From: Jejuia sp. UBA6058
Lineage (GTDB): Bacteria > Bacteroidota > Bacteroidia > Flavobacteriales > Flavobacteriaceae
Assembly (NCBI GenBank): GCA_002428965.1
Contig: DIYI01000012.1
Span: 794,475-858,474 of the forward strand
Length of the DNA: 64,000 bases
Direction of reading: 5' to 3'
This document shows positions 8,023 to 17,600 of this stretch, piece after piece; position 1 is the first letter of the stretch, and each line of letters starts with the position of its first letter. A program made the translations under genes and the position numbers. The notes under the pieces were generated by a model. The model had not been told where the DNA came from. It made no database searches and saw nothing but the letters and a program-made list of their open reading frames with translations.

Positions 8023-10365
8023 TTACCTAACCACCATTAACTTAACCACCTTAGTTTCAAAGCTATCTAAATCCGCCAACATTATTAAGTAAACCCCCGA
8101 CGCTACAATATTATTTGCTAGGTTTTTTCCATTCCAAAAAGCGGTACCGCCATCAATTTCCAAATTAAAACCATTATATCTTTGATTCGTTCTTGATTGG
8201 GCTTCAGCTACCAAATTGCCTTCAATATCTGTAATCTTAATATTAACGTTGCTTGGTAGATCTGTAATCTTAACTTTTTCATCAACGATATTAAAACCTG
8301 GGCGAACAGGATTAGGATATGCATGAGATTTTGCAAAATCTTGAGTAGGGGAAGAGCTATCCGTTCTAAAAGACACCAAACCCTTATCTGTAGCAATGTA
8401 AACTTCACCGTTTGCTCCATCTACAGCAATATCAACCACAGTATTCGAGGGTAGTGGCGAATTTTCTTTGGTAAAGCGAAAAATAGTCTGCTGGCCGTCA
8501 GATGAAAGATAATATAAACCTGAGTCAAATGTCCCAATCCATTTGTTGTTAGAACCGTCCACCTCAATATCTGAAATGGATTGCTGAAATAACAATTCTT
8601 GGGCAATACCACCCTCTTCAATAATTATTTCATCAACATCAACATTGTCCTCAAAAAAGTCAGATGTATTAAATAAAACCCGCAATCCTCTGGGAGTCCC
8701 AATCCAAAGCTGATTTCGATTATCTAGAGCAACTGTCCTTATAACAACACTTGGAAAATTGGCGTCTTCTTCAGTAATCGATTTGATCATTGGATTGCCG
8801 TTGTTAGGATTAAAACCAATTAAACCTTTATTTCTTGAAGCTATAAAAAAAGTACCATCAGGTGCTATTTCAAAATCATAGAAGCCTCCGTTATCATTAA
8901 GTGCATCTTCAATAATTTCAGAAAAATCATAATGAACCCAGTTTCCGTTCATGGGATTATACGATTTTAATGGTCTTTGAATTTTACTCGATATTGTCCA
9001 TAACAATCCATCCTCATCAAATTGACTATGGCCTACTCGAATATCTATATCATTGGGATTTGCCAGTATCAAAGACTCTAGTTGACTGTTAGTTGTATTA
9101 AAAAGGGTAGAAGGCAGGGTGTCATTTACTTCTAGAAGCCCACTAAAAAATGAACTTATAAAAACTTGATTGATGTCCAAAGGGTTAATTGCTACACTAT
9201 TAAGTTCTTTGGCTTCAAATATGTCTTTATAAGGAGTATTGATCCAACTTTCGTTTTCCAGTATACTGAAGCCTCGCTCATTTAAAGGGTATGGATCTAA
9301 TTGAGCAGTGTATTCGCCAAAAGTAACCCAAACTTTATTGAAGGCCGGGGTAACTTTAAAAGGTCTGTTTAGTAAAGGTCCATCTGGGTGAATATACTCA
9401 AAACTCAATGGAGCTAACCATGAGGTTTTTAGTATTCCAAAATCTTCAGTCCCAGAATAGATGAAGGTACCATCATAAGTTGTGGAGGTAAATTTGGTTT
9501 CAAATTCCGTAGTTTTGTCTATCTGCCCTAATAAGTTAAAGGTAGAATCATAAACAAATACGTTATTCTCCGTTGTGATTAAGAGTCTGTCATTGCTGGC
9601 AGTAATTTCTTGAATAGGACTATTATAATTAGAGATTTCTGTAAGAATATCATTTGTTATTTGAAATGTTCGATTATCGCTTCTAGCGGTATAAAGGTTA
9701 GAGCCAATACTTTCAATTCCAATGTAACTGTTGCCAACAATAGTTTGCCAATTGTTAAAATTTATAAGATTGGGGTTGTTAATATTCGCTTTTCTTATAC
9801 CTCCTCCATTGGAGCAGGCAGCATAGATTGTATTGTCTAGAAGGGCGGTTTGATTAACTTTAACTAAACCACCTTGAATTCCAATAAAAAAAGTATCTCC
9901 AAACTCTAGTCGTTCTATGTCAAATGTTGATATCCCAAAATCTGTAGATATATAAACAAGATTACCTATTTCATTGAAATGATTGATTTGTTTTTCTGTT
10001 GGTTGTATGGTTACCTTATCTACAATATCAACTACGGTAAGTACGTTCTCATCATCATCTAAAACTACCTCAATAAGTCCATTGTCATAACCAATAAGTA
10101 AAAGTTCAAAATTTTCGCTATAGTATATGGCGGAGATATTATCTCCTGAAAGTCCATTTATAGTTGTGATTTCCTGTATTTCATTTGTATTGATGTCATA
10201 GGTAAAAATGGCATTTTCTGCAGCAGCATAAACTTTATTTCCACTCTTGACTACCTTTTTAATATTGAAATAAGAAAAATAACCATTCCAAAGCGCAGAG
10301 AAATCCTGAGCAAAATATGATGTTGGTAATAAACAAATTAGTAGAATTAACAGTTTTTTACACAT
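8023..10365 (-). CDS. porZ: Type IX secretion system protein PorZ
   Basis: This 780-residue exported protein has a signal peptide (MCKKLLILLICLLPTSYFAQ), then two seven-blade beta-propeller regions of the two-component-regulator type. Repeated blades include NKVYAAAENAIFTYD, NQLWIGTPRGLRVL and NKWIGTFDSGLYYL. A C-terminal domain resembles T9SS sorting domains (YPNPVRPGFN ... GVYLIMLAD). PorZ works at the cell surface in the attachment complex that delivers anionic lipopolysaccharide to T9SS cargo. The assignment rests on domain order, length and the neighbouring recO. Its presence agrees with the T9SS cargo gene at 2520. Confidence 0.82.
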   Translation of the reverse strand: MCKKLLILLICLLPTSYFAQDFSALWNGYFSYFNIKKVVKSGNKVYAAAENAIFTYDINTNEIQEITTINGLSGDNISAIYYSENFELLLIGYDNGLIEVVLDDDENVLTVVDIVDKVTIQPTEKQINHFNEIGNLVYISTDFGISTFDIERLEFGDTFFIGIQGGLVKVNQTALLDNTIYAACSNGGGIRKANINNPNLINFNNWQTIVGNSYIGIESIGSNLYTARSDNRTFQITNDILTEISNYNSPIQEITASNDRLLITTENNVFVYDSTFNLLGQIDKTTEFETKFTSTTYDGTFIYSGTEDFGILKTSWLAPLSFEYIHPDGPLLNRPFKVTPAFNKVWVTFGEYTAQLDPYPLNERGFSILENESWINTPYKDIFEAKELNSVAINPLDINQVFISSFFSGLLEVNDTLPSTLFNTTNSQLESLILANPNDIDIRVGHSQFDEDGLLWTISSKIQRPLKSYNPMNGNWVHYDFSEIIEDALNDNGGFYDFEIAPDGTFFIASRNKGLIGFNPNNGNPMIKSITEEDANFPSVVIRTVALDNRNQLWIGTPRGLRVLFNTSDFFEDNVDVDEIIIEEGGIAQELLFQQSISDIEVDGSNNKWIGTFDSGLYYLSSDGQQTIFRFTKENSPLPSNTVVDIAVDGANGEVYIATDKGLVSFRTDSSSPTQDFAKSHAYPNPVRPGFNIVDEKVKITDLPSNVNIKITDIEGNLVAEAQSRTNQRYNGFNLEIDGGTAFWNGKNLANNIVASGVYLIMLADLDSFETKVVKLMVVR

Positions 10366-10442
10366 AACAATTTTTCTAAGCTCAAATATATTTATTACTA
10401 ACGATTTTTTGTTTCAAAATGTATGTAAAGTGCATAAAATTC

Positions 10443-10480
10443 AAAAAAGGAACAGGCTTCCTATAAAGAGGAAGCCTGTT
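10443..10480 (-). terminator. Terminator after gdhA
   Basis: The 11-bp stem AACAGGCTTCC / GGAAGCCTGTT (10451-10461 and 10470-10480) is followed on the minus strand by a T-rich run (10443-10450). It lies between the end of gdhA and the start of porZ. Confidence 0.8.
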
Positions 10481-10504
10481 TTTAAACTATTCTAAATGGA
10501 ATTT

Positions 10505-11848
10505 TTAAACAATACCTTGTGCCAACATTGCATCTGCAACCTTTACAAAACCTGCAATATTTGCACCCTTAACATAATCTATATATCCATCATCGTCTTT
10601 ACCATATTCTATGCAAGATTGATGTATTTCTTCCATTATCTCTTTCAGCTTTTGATCTACTTCTTCTCTTGTCCACTTGTAGCGTAAGGAATTTTGAGTC
10701 ATTTCCAAACCAGAGGTAGCTACACCTCCAGCATTTGACGCTTTTCCTGGAGCAAATAGTATTTTAGCATCATGAAATTTCTTGATTGCGTCTTTAGTTG
10801 AGGGCATGTTGGCGCCTTCACTTACGCAAATACAACCATTCGACAATAATTTTGTTGCATCATCACCGTTAAGTTCATTTTGGGTAGCACAAGGCAGTGC
10901 AATATCACATACCACACCCCAAGGTGTCTCTCCCTTTACAAATTTGGAATTTGGATACTCCTTAATATATTCACTTATACGACCTCTTTTTTCATTCTTA
11001 AGTTGCATCACAAATTTAAGTTTCTCTAAATCTATTCCTTCGCTATCATAAATATATCCTGAAGAATCAGAAAGCGTAACTACTTTAGCTCCTAGTTGCA
11101 ATGACTTTTCAGCTGCATATTGTGCAACATTACCGGACCCTGAGATAACAACGGTTTTACCTTCAAAGTTATCATCTTGTGTGCGTAACATGTTCTCAGC
11201 AAAATACACTGTACCATAACCAGTAGCCTCTGGCCTAATTAAAGAGCCTCCCCAAGTCAATCCCTTTCCAGTTAGTACCCCAGTAAATTCATTTTTAAGT
11301 TTTCGGTACATGCCAAATAAAAACCCTATTTCTCTCTGCCCAACACCAATATCACCCGCTGGAATATCGGTATTTGGCCCTATATGCCTAAACAATTCAC
11401 TCATAAAAGCATGACAGAATCTCATAATTTCATTATCACTTTTACCTTTTGGATCAAAGTCGCTGCCGCCTTTACCGCCACCCATAGGAAGCGTAGTTAA
11501 ACTATTTTTGAAGACCTGTTCAAAAGCTAAAAATTTTAAAATACTGGCATTAACTGTAGGATGAAAACGTAAACCGCCTTTATATGGGCCAATAGCTGAA
11601 TTCATTTGGATTCTATAACCCCGATTCACTTGAATTTCACCACTATCATCTACCCAAGATACTCTAAAAGAAACCAAGCGTTCTGGTTCCACCATTCTTA
11701 ACAAAACGTTTTTGCCATAATAAATATCATGTTTTACGATATAGGGAATTACGGTTTCAGCCACTTCTTCAACTGCCTGTAAAAATTCTGGTTCATGTCC
11801 GTTTCGAACTTTAACCAAATCCAAAAAGTCTGAGATTATTTCTTTCAT
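10505..11848 (-). CDS. gdhA: NADP-specific glutamate dehydrogenase
   Basis: The enzyme has 447 residues, the normal length of the hexameric bacterial GdhA. It makes glutamate from 2-oxoglutarate and ammonia with NADPH in the cytoplasm. The substrate-binding block IGPYKGGLRFHPTVN and the catalytic Lys in PMGGGKGGSD (about residue 126) are intact. The Rossmann motif VVISGSGNVAQYAAE follows near residue 235. The gene is alone in its unit, with a terminator behind it and a long AT-rich region in front. Confidence 0.96.
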   Translation of the reverse strand: MKEIISDFLDLVKVRNGHEPEFLQAVEEVAETVIPYIVKHDIYYGKNVLLRMVEPERLVSFRVSWVDDSGEIQVNRGYRIQMNSAIGPYKGGLRFHPTVNASILKFLAFEQVFKNSLTTLPMGGGKGGSDFDPKGKSDNEIMRFCHAFMSELFRHIGPNTDIPAGDIGVGQREIGFLFGMYRKLKNEFTGVLTGKGLTWGGSLIRPEATGYGTVYFAENMLRTQDDNFEGKTVVISGSGNVAQYAAEKSLQLGAKVVTLSDSSGYIYDSEGIDLEKLKFVMQLKNEKRGRISEYIKEYPNSKFVKGETPWGVVCDIALPCATQNELNGDDATKLLSNGCICVSEGANMPSTKDAIKKFHDAKILFAPGKASNAGGVATSGLEMTQNSLRYKWTREEVDQKLKEIMEEIHQSCIEYGKDDDGYIDYVKGANIAGFVKVADAMLAQGIV

Positions 11849-11982
11849 GAATTAACAAATGTTTAAATTTTATAGAAAATATAATTTTTGAGGATAAATA
11901 TACGTTATCTTTAATGAAAACATTATATTTTTTAATATTTCGCAATATCGACATAAGGTAAAATGCAGTTTATCAGAATTAT

Positions 11983-12012
11983 TTGATTGTTTATCGCCTT
12001 TTTATATATTTG
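11983..12012 (+). promoter_or_regulatory. Bacteroidota promoter (TTG - 19 bp - TATATTTG)
   Basis: TTG at 11983-11985 and TATATTTG at 12005-12012 are 19 bases apart. It lies 30 bases before the start of the outer-membrane-type gene at 12042. Confidence 0.75.
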
Positions 12013-12041
12013 TTTTGTTAACGCCTCGAAAACAAAAACTT

Positions 12042-12866
12042 ATGACGCTTAACTTTAAACGTTTAGCTTTTGTACTATGTTTGATTGCAATCTGCCAGAC
12101 GTCTTTTGCGCAGTTGGGCTTCTCTCATGAAATAGGTGTTATTACAGGTCCTGTTCAATTTAGAGCCGACTATGGTGTTAGAGAAAATACCCAGACCAAC
12201 TTTGGGAATATGGGTATTGGTATTGGTTTAGTGCACTATATAAATTTTGCGTACAGAGCCGATTGTAATTGTTATACAACAGACACCTATTTTAACGATC
12301 ATTTCAAATTAAGAAACGAAATTTCTTGGAATAGAACTAAGTTAGAGCACTTTGGCGAGTTCGTAGACCCTAGCAAAACTTCTCGTGAGGCAAATCAACT
12401 TAGAGGTCATAAGGGGTATGCCAAAAATTTAGATATTGGTACACAATTAGAATTCTTTCCTTTAAGTATACGTTCCTTTCAAGCTTATGGTTATCGTATT
12501 GCTCCATATGTTAGTTTGGGTGTTCATTATACAAGTTTTAGCCCTGAAGTAAGTACTTCTTATGTTGCACAAACTGGTGATTATCCAGCCCCGCTTCCAA
12601 CACCTGGAGATACTTTAGATTCTAGGAATTTTTATTCGTTTTGGGCTCCAGGCTCTGTTGACGCCTCTCCAGGAGGCACTTGGTCTATGGTTACAAGTGC
12701 TGGATTTCGTTACAAAATCGGAAAATTATCTGATTTAGTATTTGATTTGCGCTGGCAATACTACTTTAACGATTGGGTGGATGGTTTAAACCATAACCTA
12801 GAAAGTAATAAAAATAACGACTGGTTACTTTGGCTTAACTTTGGCTACATTTATTACCTTAACTAG
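12042..12866 (+). CDS. THC0290_0291-family outer-membrane protein
   Basis: The protein has 274 residues from the ATG at 12042. An upstream TTG at 12015 lies only just downstream of the promoter, so it was not used. A signal peptide ending TSFAQ is followed by a beta-rich, aromatic-rich chain with the conserved blocks LGFSHEIGVITGPVQFRADYG and the final LLWLNFGYIYYLN. It looks like an outer-membrane barrel of the flavobacterial THC0290_0291 family; the function is unknown. It is monocistronic and convergent with the DinB gene, from which it is separated by five bases. Confidence 0.75.
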   Translation: MTLNFKRLAFVLCLIAICQTSFAQLGFSHEIGVITGPVQFRADYGVRENTQTNFGNMGIGIGLVHYINFAYRADCNCYTTDTYFNDHFKLRNEISWNRTKLEHFGEFVDPSKTSREANQLRGHKGYAKNLDIGTQLEFFPLSIRSFQAYGYRIAPYVSLGVHYTSFSPEVSTSYVAQTGDYPAPLPTPGDTLDSRNFYSFWAPGSVDASPGGTWSMVTSAGFRYKIGKLSDLVFDLRWQYYFNDWVDGLNHNLESNKNNDWLLWLNFGYIYYLN

Positions 12867-12871
12867 CTAGC

Positions 12872-13336
12872 TTATTTCCCTAAAGCTCTCAATAACGCAA
12901 GCACATATCCATAATGCAAACCTTCGTGGATAGCTATAAACTGTAGTGCTTCATCTATGTTATTTAAGGTGTTGCCAGTGGTAGAAACGGTATATGTATT
13001 GTAATTTTTAAAAATGCCATTTTGATAATCAGTTTTGGTTTTTTCAAGAGTTAAAAGCAGTAAATCTTTTATTTCATTCACCTCCGTTTGAGAAACAGCC
13101 CCTTCAGGTTTAGTACCTTTTCTATACGCATTAATCATATCATCTGAAAGCGAAGATTCTAACCCAGATAATTTATAAGCAAGTAACTGCTCAGAAACAA
13201 CTGCGTGCGCAATATTCCAAATAATATTGTTATTAAAGCCTTCAGGAACTTTATTTAAGTCTTCTAAAGTGTTGTGTTCTATTATTTTTTTGAAAATTGC
13301 TCTTGTATTTTCAAGAACGCTAAAGGTAAAATCCAT
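12872..13336 (-). CDS. DinB-family protein
   Basis: This 154-residue four-helix protein of the DinB/YfiT metalloenzyme superfamily shows the expected His triad: one in the AHAVVSEQ helix and two in the C-terminal HEGLHYGY motif. Members include thiol-dependent S-transferases and damage-inducible proteins of unknown role. No operon partners are visible. Confidence 0.8.
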   Translation of the reverse strand: MDFTFSVLENTRAIFKKIIEHNTLEDLNKVPEGFNNNIIWNIAHAVVSEQLLAYKLSGLESSLSDDMINAYRKGTKPEGAVSQTEVNEIKDLLLLTLEKTKTDYQNGIFKNYNTYTVSTTGNTLNNIDEALQFIAIHEGLHYGYVLALLRALGK

Positions 13337-13394
13337 TTGATTTATTTTTTTGGTAAATATAGTTTTAATTTGCTTTTTGAAATTGAAATATAAT

Positions 13395-13745
13395 ATGAAA
13401 AAAGTATATTATTTAAAGACCTGTGATACTTGCAGAAGAATTTTAAAAGAGTTGAATTTATCAGATGAATTTGTGTTACAAGACATCAAAACTGAGGCTA
13501 TAACCGTTGCTCAGTTAGAGGAGATGAAGTCGCTTGCAGGAAGCTACGAATCACTATTTAGTAGGCGTTCTCAGCTATACAAGAAAATGGATTTAAAAAA
13601 CCAAGAACTAACCGAAAAAGACTTTAAAGATTACATCTTAGAATACTACACGTTTTTAAGTAGACCTGTATTTATAATTGATGACCAGATTTTTATCGGT
13701 AATTCTAAGAAAACAGTTGAAGCTTTAAAAGCTGTTATTAGTTAG
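13395..13745 (+). CDS. ArsC/Spx-family thioredoxin-fold protein
   Basis: The product has 116 residues from the ATG at 13395, chosen because the ArsC-like fold begins MKKVYYLKTCDTCRRI. The CDTC motif, the basic SRRSQLYKK segment and the final LSRPVFIIDDQIFIG strand are typical of the ArsC/Spx/YffB family. True arsenate reduction is unproven, and there are no ars genes nearby. A bidirectional terminator follows. Confidence 0.8.
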   Translation: MKKVYYLKTCDTCRRILKELNLSDEFVLQDIKTEAITVAQLEEMKSLAGSYESLFSRRSQLYKKMDLKNQELTEKDFKDYILEYYTFLSRPVFIIDDQIFIGNSKKTVEALKAVIS

Positions 13746-13770
13746 AGACTGAAATCATAATTAATGCAAA

Positions 13771-13804
13771 CAAAAAAGTCTAACATTTCTGTTAGACTTT
13801 TTTT
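13771..13804 (+). terminator. Terminator beside the left attachment repeat
   Basis: AGTCTAAC / GTTAGACT (13777-13784 and 13791-13798) is followed by seven T on the plus strand. It is preceded by an A run, so it could also work on the minus strand. It resembles the hairpin at 22047-22070 (shared ACATTTCTGT core), suggesting both derive from the terminator of tRNA-Asn. Confidence 0.75.
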
Positions 13805-13869
13805 GCTCCTCAGGTTGGGCTCGAACCAACGACCCTCTGATTAACAGTCAGATGCTCTAACCAACTGAG
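13798..13869 (-). repeat. Left attachment repeat (attL) with tRNA-Asn 3' fragment
   Basis: This copy holds bases 11 onward of tRNA-Asn(GTT) plus the downstream G and T run. Its 5' side does not continue as tRNA-Asn: on the minus strand it reads GGGGCCTATAACTCAG, which cannot pair with the 3' acceptor strand CTGAGGA. The copy is therefore a remnant, not a functional tRNA. Confidence 0.88.
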
Positions 13870-14051
13870 TTATAGGCCCCATTGCAATAAATAGGTTGAC
13901 TGACTCCTTTTGAAAATGAAACCTTAACCTTTTTTACTGCCTAATTTGACCTAGTAATACTCTTATTTAAAATTTAAAAAAGCCCTTTTTGTTTTTTTGG
14001 TCTTGACGGAACTTGAAATAAACTTAATAATGATATATAATATTTATGCAC

Positions 14052-14573
14052 TTATTCCAGATGTTCATTAGTGTTTTGAACTTTTAATACCCCTGAAAGT
14101 ACAAGCAAACTCCTCCAAAGCACAAGAGATATAAGACAAACTCCAATTATATTGTAGTAGAAAAAAAAGTTCAAGTATTCTTCATTCAAACATATTTTTA
14201 ATGTATACCCTACAATTGCTACTAAAATTAAAATTTTAACACCATTCTTAAGCTGCCTTATTGTTTCAATATATAATGGAGAACTTAAAAACAAATTAAA
14301 TACTGAGACACGACTATAAGTGTCTTCTAGTGATTTCTTTTTCTTTAATGGTTTCAAACTACTTTTAAAACTTACCAGTAAAGTGAGAAACGTCAATACA
14401 AATCCCGCTGATGTAAATCCAATATTTGCTACGTCCGAAACCGTTGACATCAAAATTTCTTCTTTAGGCACTGTTATAACTTCAGCCTCAATGAGAAAAT
14501 AACAAAGAATACATAAGAAAGTAGTTATTATTAAATCAGAAATAACGGCAAATTGAAAATATTTGTTTAGCAT
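14052..14573 (-). CDS. Four-helix membrane protein (RexB-like candidate)
   Basis: This 173-residue protein has four predicted membrane helices: about residues 8-28, 52-70, 112-127 and 138-162. A charged KPLKKKKSLED loop lies between helices 2 and 3. I do not recognise a family. It follows the 329-residue cytosolic protein by eight bases in the same direction, so they are likely cotranslated. The order of cytosolic sensor-like protein then small four-helix membrane protein is that of phage lambda RexA-RexB, where RexB is an ion channel that depolarises infected cells. The analogy is architectural only. Confidence 0.55.
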   Translation of the reverse strand: MLNKYFQFAVISDLIITTFLCILCYFLIEAEVITVPKEEILMSTVSDVANIGFTSAGFVLTFLTLLVSFKSSLKPLKKKKSLEDTYSRVSVFNLFLSSPLYIETIRQLKNGVKILILVAIVGYTLKICLNEEYLNFFFYYNIIGVCLISLVLWRSLLVLSGVLKVQNTNEHLE

Positions 14574-14581
14574 GTTTGGAT

Positions 14582-15550
14582 TTATAATGATGCTATAAAC
14601 TGACTTAAATCTGAATCAATTAATTTATACATCTCTTTGTTTTTTATATCCTTGTTTGAATCAACTTCTATTGTAATAGACGCCCTATTCTTTAACAAAT
14701 TAAACGTTTGTTCTACCCCAAAATTATCCTCATATTTAACTTCAAAATTTTCGAACAATTTTGTGTTTCTGTTTCTTTGTTTAAACACCTTCAACATCCC
14801 TCTAAACCAATTATTAGCTTCATTATTAATACTCACGGGTGATTTCGAACCAGGTGTTTGAAAATAAGTTTCAACTCTAAAAAATTTAGGCTTAAACATT
14901 TTACCAATATTCTCCATACTAGAATAATAATGTTTTCTAACGTCTGAATCCATTTTAGCTAAATTGGCAGGTTTGAACTTCACATCCATATGGAGAACGT
15001 TTCTCATATTGGCCAACGTATCCTCTAAAGAGTTTTTAAAAAAAGCCGTGCGTTCAGTTGCTCTAGCTATCCTTAAAGTGGATGGACCTGCTACATTTCT
15101 AAAATAATATTCCAAATCAGAAATTCTTGGACCTCTGTCATTATATTCTGCACAAATAACACATTTAGACGTACTGAAATCAATAAAAAAATGTGTTTCT
15201 TCAACAATATCTCCTCCCAAGTCGCTTAACGGTAGAAGCTTAAATCTATCCGTGGGCTTTAACTTTGGTTGCTTACCTTTTCTTAGTAATGCCATAGAGC
15301 ATCTAATTCTATCTTCATGAGGCACTTTTCTATGACCTACCATGAATAATTCTCTAGATTCAGACTTGTCTCTTTTTTCATGTCTGTCTATTAAATGACC
15401 TTGACCATTATTTCTTTTATCCCTTAAATATGTGAAAACATCTTTTAAAATTGACCTAGTATTATACTTTCCTTTAAATTCCGAATAAGGTTCAAACTTT
15501 AAAGAAGATAAAAATAAGTTAACTTCACGGACTTGCTTTTTCTTTGCCAT
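14582..15550 (-). CDS. Cytosolic protein of unknown function (RexA-like candidate)
   Basis: The product is about 322 residues from the ATG at 15550 (MAKKKQVREVN); an in-frame ATG seven codons upstream (15571) is also possible. It is soluble and basic, with no signal peptide. The central segment ETHFFIDFSTSKCVICAEYN, followed by DRGPRISDLEYYF, resembles by eye the FGPTTSDLTDFL segment of lambda RexA. The C-terminal half has alternating beta and helix. It is upstream of, and probably cotranslated with, a small four-helix membrane protein, inside a mobile island. A role in abortive infection is a guess from architecture and location. Confidence 0.55.
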   Translation of the reverse strand: MAKKKQVREVNLFLSSLKFEPYSEFKGKYNTRSILKDVFTYLRDKRNNGQGHLIDRHEKRDKSESRELFMVGHRKVPHEDRIRCSMALLRKGKQPKLKPTDRFKLLPLSDLGGDIVEETHFFIDFSTSKCVICAEYNDRGPRISDLEYYFRNVAGPSTLRIARATERTAFFKNSLEDTLANMRNVLHMDVKFKPANLAKMDSDVRKHYYSSMENIGKMFKPKFFRVETYFQTPGSKSPVSINNEANNWFRGMLKVFKQRNRNTKLFENFEVKYEDNFGVEQTFNLLKNRASITIEVDSNKDIKNKEMYKLIDSDLSQFIASL

Positions 15551-15699
15551 AATTAAATCAAGTATCATCAAATGTAATAAAGATTACTCTTACAAAAAAG
15601 TTAAATGATCTTTCTTATGATCTTATATAGAACTTGAAAAAGATCCCAAACCTTATACTATGTCTTTAGATATCAACAGAGCACAATTATATAACACCT

Positions 15700-16149
15700 T
15701 TATTCTATACCTTGATTTGTAAAACTACAATACCCGTCTTTAGATAAAATTAAATTATCAAACACATTAATATCCAAATAGTTAGCAGCAATTTTAATCT
15801 TACCGAAAACGGTTTTATCTGCTTCACTTGGTCTTAAATTTCCACTAGGATGGTTGTGTGCCAATATTATCCCTGTTGAAGCGGATTTTAGTACAACTGC
15901 AAATAGTAATTTTATATCTACTACAGTACCTGTTATTCCACCTTTAGATACTACATATATCCCAAGTACTTCATTTGCCTTATTTAACAATAAAATCTTA
16001 AATTCCTCATATAGCTCAATAGTTTCCTTATTCCAAGTCTCTAGAAGTATTTTATAGGCTGATTTACTATCTGAGATTTTTACGCGTCCAATTTTTGGGT
16101 TTGCAGGGCTGTACTTAAGTTCAATTTCTGAAATCGTATTTCCATTCAT
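15700..16149 (-). CDS. RadC-like JAB-domain protein
   Basis: This 149-residue protein carries the JAB/MPN metalloprotease-like fold of the RadC family. The metal-binding signature HNHPSGNLRPSEAD starts at residue 98, with the upstream Glu in the helix after the VSKGGITGTVVD turn. It lacks the N-terminal helix-hairpin-helix of chromosomal RadC, as is usual for copies on mobile elements. Its role on such elements is unknown. It lies between the AAA ATPase and the RexA-like gene. Confidence 0.85.
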   Translation of the reverse strand: MNGNTISEIELKYSPANPKIGRVKISDSKSAYKILLETWNKETIELYEEFKILLLNKANEVLGIYVVSKGGITGTVVDIKLLFAVVLKSASTGIILAHNHPSGNLRPSEADKTVFGKIKIAANYLDINVFDNLILSKDGYCSFTNQGIE

Positions 16150-16266
16150 TTGGTTTTACTTATTAACTGTTTACTTATCTTTAGATTGATTAAATAATTC
16201 ATTTGGTTTTTGTACAAAAAAAAGGGATAGCTTTTAAACCATCCCTTTAGTTTTGCATATCTTGCG

Positions 16267-17331
16267 TTAATTGCGCAAATTATACGTATAGTTACCTTTA
16301 GCTCCATTTTGAACCAATAGTTTATTCTTAACTATCTTTCTTAAAGTATAGTCAAAACTTCTACTAGGAATCGTATTGGTACTTACAAATTTCTTTTTTA
16401 ATTCTGAAACTTGTATAGGATAACTACTTGTCGTCTTATCGACAGAAGTAAATTCTACTGATTTTGAATCTAAATAATTAATAATCATTTCATAATAACT
16501 CGCGTTATTTGTTCCTGTATCATTAATAATTTTAGACTCATGCTTTTCATCTACGGGAATCAACCAATTGGTATCATTACATATTTCATAAACTGTTACC
16601 ATTTCACTGACTTCTTGATATCTAAAGAATACCTCTTTGATATATCGTTCATTAGTCAACTCATTACGGTTTAATCCAATAGAAAAATCTCCTTCTTGAG
16701 ATAAAACAGAGCTTCCAGCCATACTATCACTAACGAGTGGTTTACCCGTAACCTTAGTAGAATGATGTATTATCATAACGCATAAACTGTTATCGTATGC
16801 AAAGTTTCTTAATCTTTCCAATACTTTTTTACAGTCCATTCTGTTTGTAATATCATCACTCATTATACGCGTAAAACTATCGATAATCAGTACATCTGGG
16901 TTCTCATTAATAATTAGCTCTTCAAAATTATCCCAATCTTCCTTAGTGGTTAATCGTCTTGGAAAATTTTTTCCAGCTAATTTCATGTTTAAATTGAATA
17001 ATCGCTTTTCTTCCTCAGATAATTTACTTAATTGCTTCTTCATTCTTTTAGCCCTATTTCTATAGTTCTCCTCCATAGCCGCAAATAATATTTTTTTGGG
17101 CTTATTAATCATGGGGGTATTAAAAAATAGTTCTCTACCACAAGCTAGGCTCATAGCGAAGTTCTCACAAAAAATTGTTTTACCTGCTTTACTTGGTCCA
17201 AAAACATATCCAAAAGAAACATCCTCTATTCCTCTCCAATAATAAACTGGTTCTGGTTCATTTTCATAAACTTCCAATAGTCCATTTGGACTTTGTACAT
17301 CATTAATGGAATATTTATAATCTTTCTTCAT
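16267..17331 (-). CDS. RepA-like AAA ATPase (AAA_25, RecA fold)
   Basis: This 354-residue protein has Walker A GPSKAGKT at residues 45-52, Walker B PDVLIIDSF near 140-148 and the sensor-like VMIIHHSTK. This is the hexameric RecA/KaiC-type ATPase fold of plasmid RepA helicases. The C-terminal 70 residues are probably a winged-helix domain. On integrative elements such proteins are thought to help excised-form replication. It lies in the same direction as the RadC-like gene downstream. Confidence 0.8.
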   Translation of the reverse strand: MKKDYKYSINDVQSPNGLLEVYENEPEPVYYWRGIEDVSFGYVFGPSKAGKTIFCENFAMSLACGRELFFNTPMINKPKKILFAAMEENYRNRAKRMKKQLSKLSEEEKRLFNLNMKLAGKNFPRRLTTKEDWDNFEELIINENPDVLIIDSFTRIMSDDITNRMDCKKVLERLRNFAYDNSLCVMIIHHSTKVTGKPLVSDSMAGSSVLSQEGDFSIGLNRNELTNERYIKEVFFRYQEVSEMVTVYEICNDTNWLIPVDEKHESKIINDTGTNNASYYEMIINYLDSKSVEFTSVDKTTSSYPIQVSELKKKFVSTNTIPSRSFDYTLRKIVKNKLLVQNGAKGNYTYNLRN

Positions 17332-17600
17332 TTATAAAGATTTATTATTGATATCCACCCTACACCTAATAATAAGGTAGAAGCAAAATTGTTTGTTTTT
17401 AGGATTTTTTTCATCACCGTACGCACAAGTCACGCAACTAACGCAACTTAATATTGAGCGCACGCCTACGGAAGTAAAACAAATAGGCCCAAAGGTGCTT
17501 ACAAAAGTTAGTGAAACTTTGCCTTTGTCTTTAAGTCGTAGCACCTATTTGTTGATGACAAATTTACAAAAATTATAACATTAATTGACTAATAATGATT
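17332..17600. other. Non-coding gap with a long-spaced inverted repeat
   Basis: The gap upstream of the RepA-like gene contains the 10-base inverted repeat AACAAATAGG (17478-17487) and CCTATTTGTT (17544-17553). Clustered ACGCAA / CGCAAC words lie just before it. It could hold the promoter or a replication or attachment signal, but nothing decisive is visible. Short open frames across it look random. Confidence 0.3.

Noticed and set aside
17332..17578. Two short open frames, one per strand, upstream of the RepA-like gene.
   Set aside because: They overlap each other on opposite strands, have atypical composition and no start signals; the gap is better read as regulatory.
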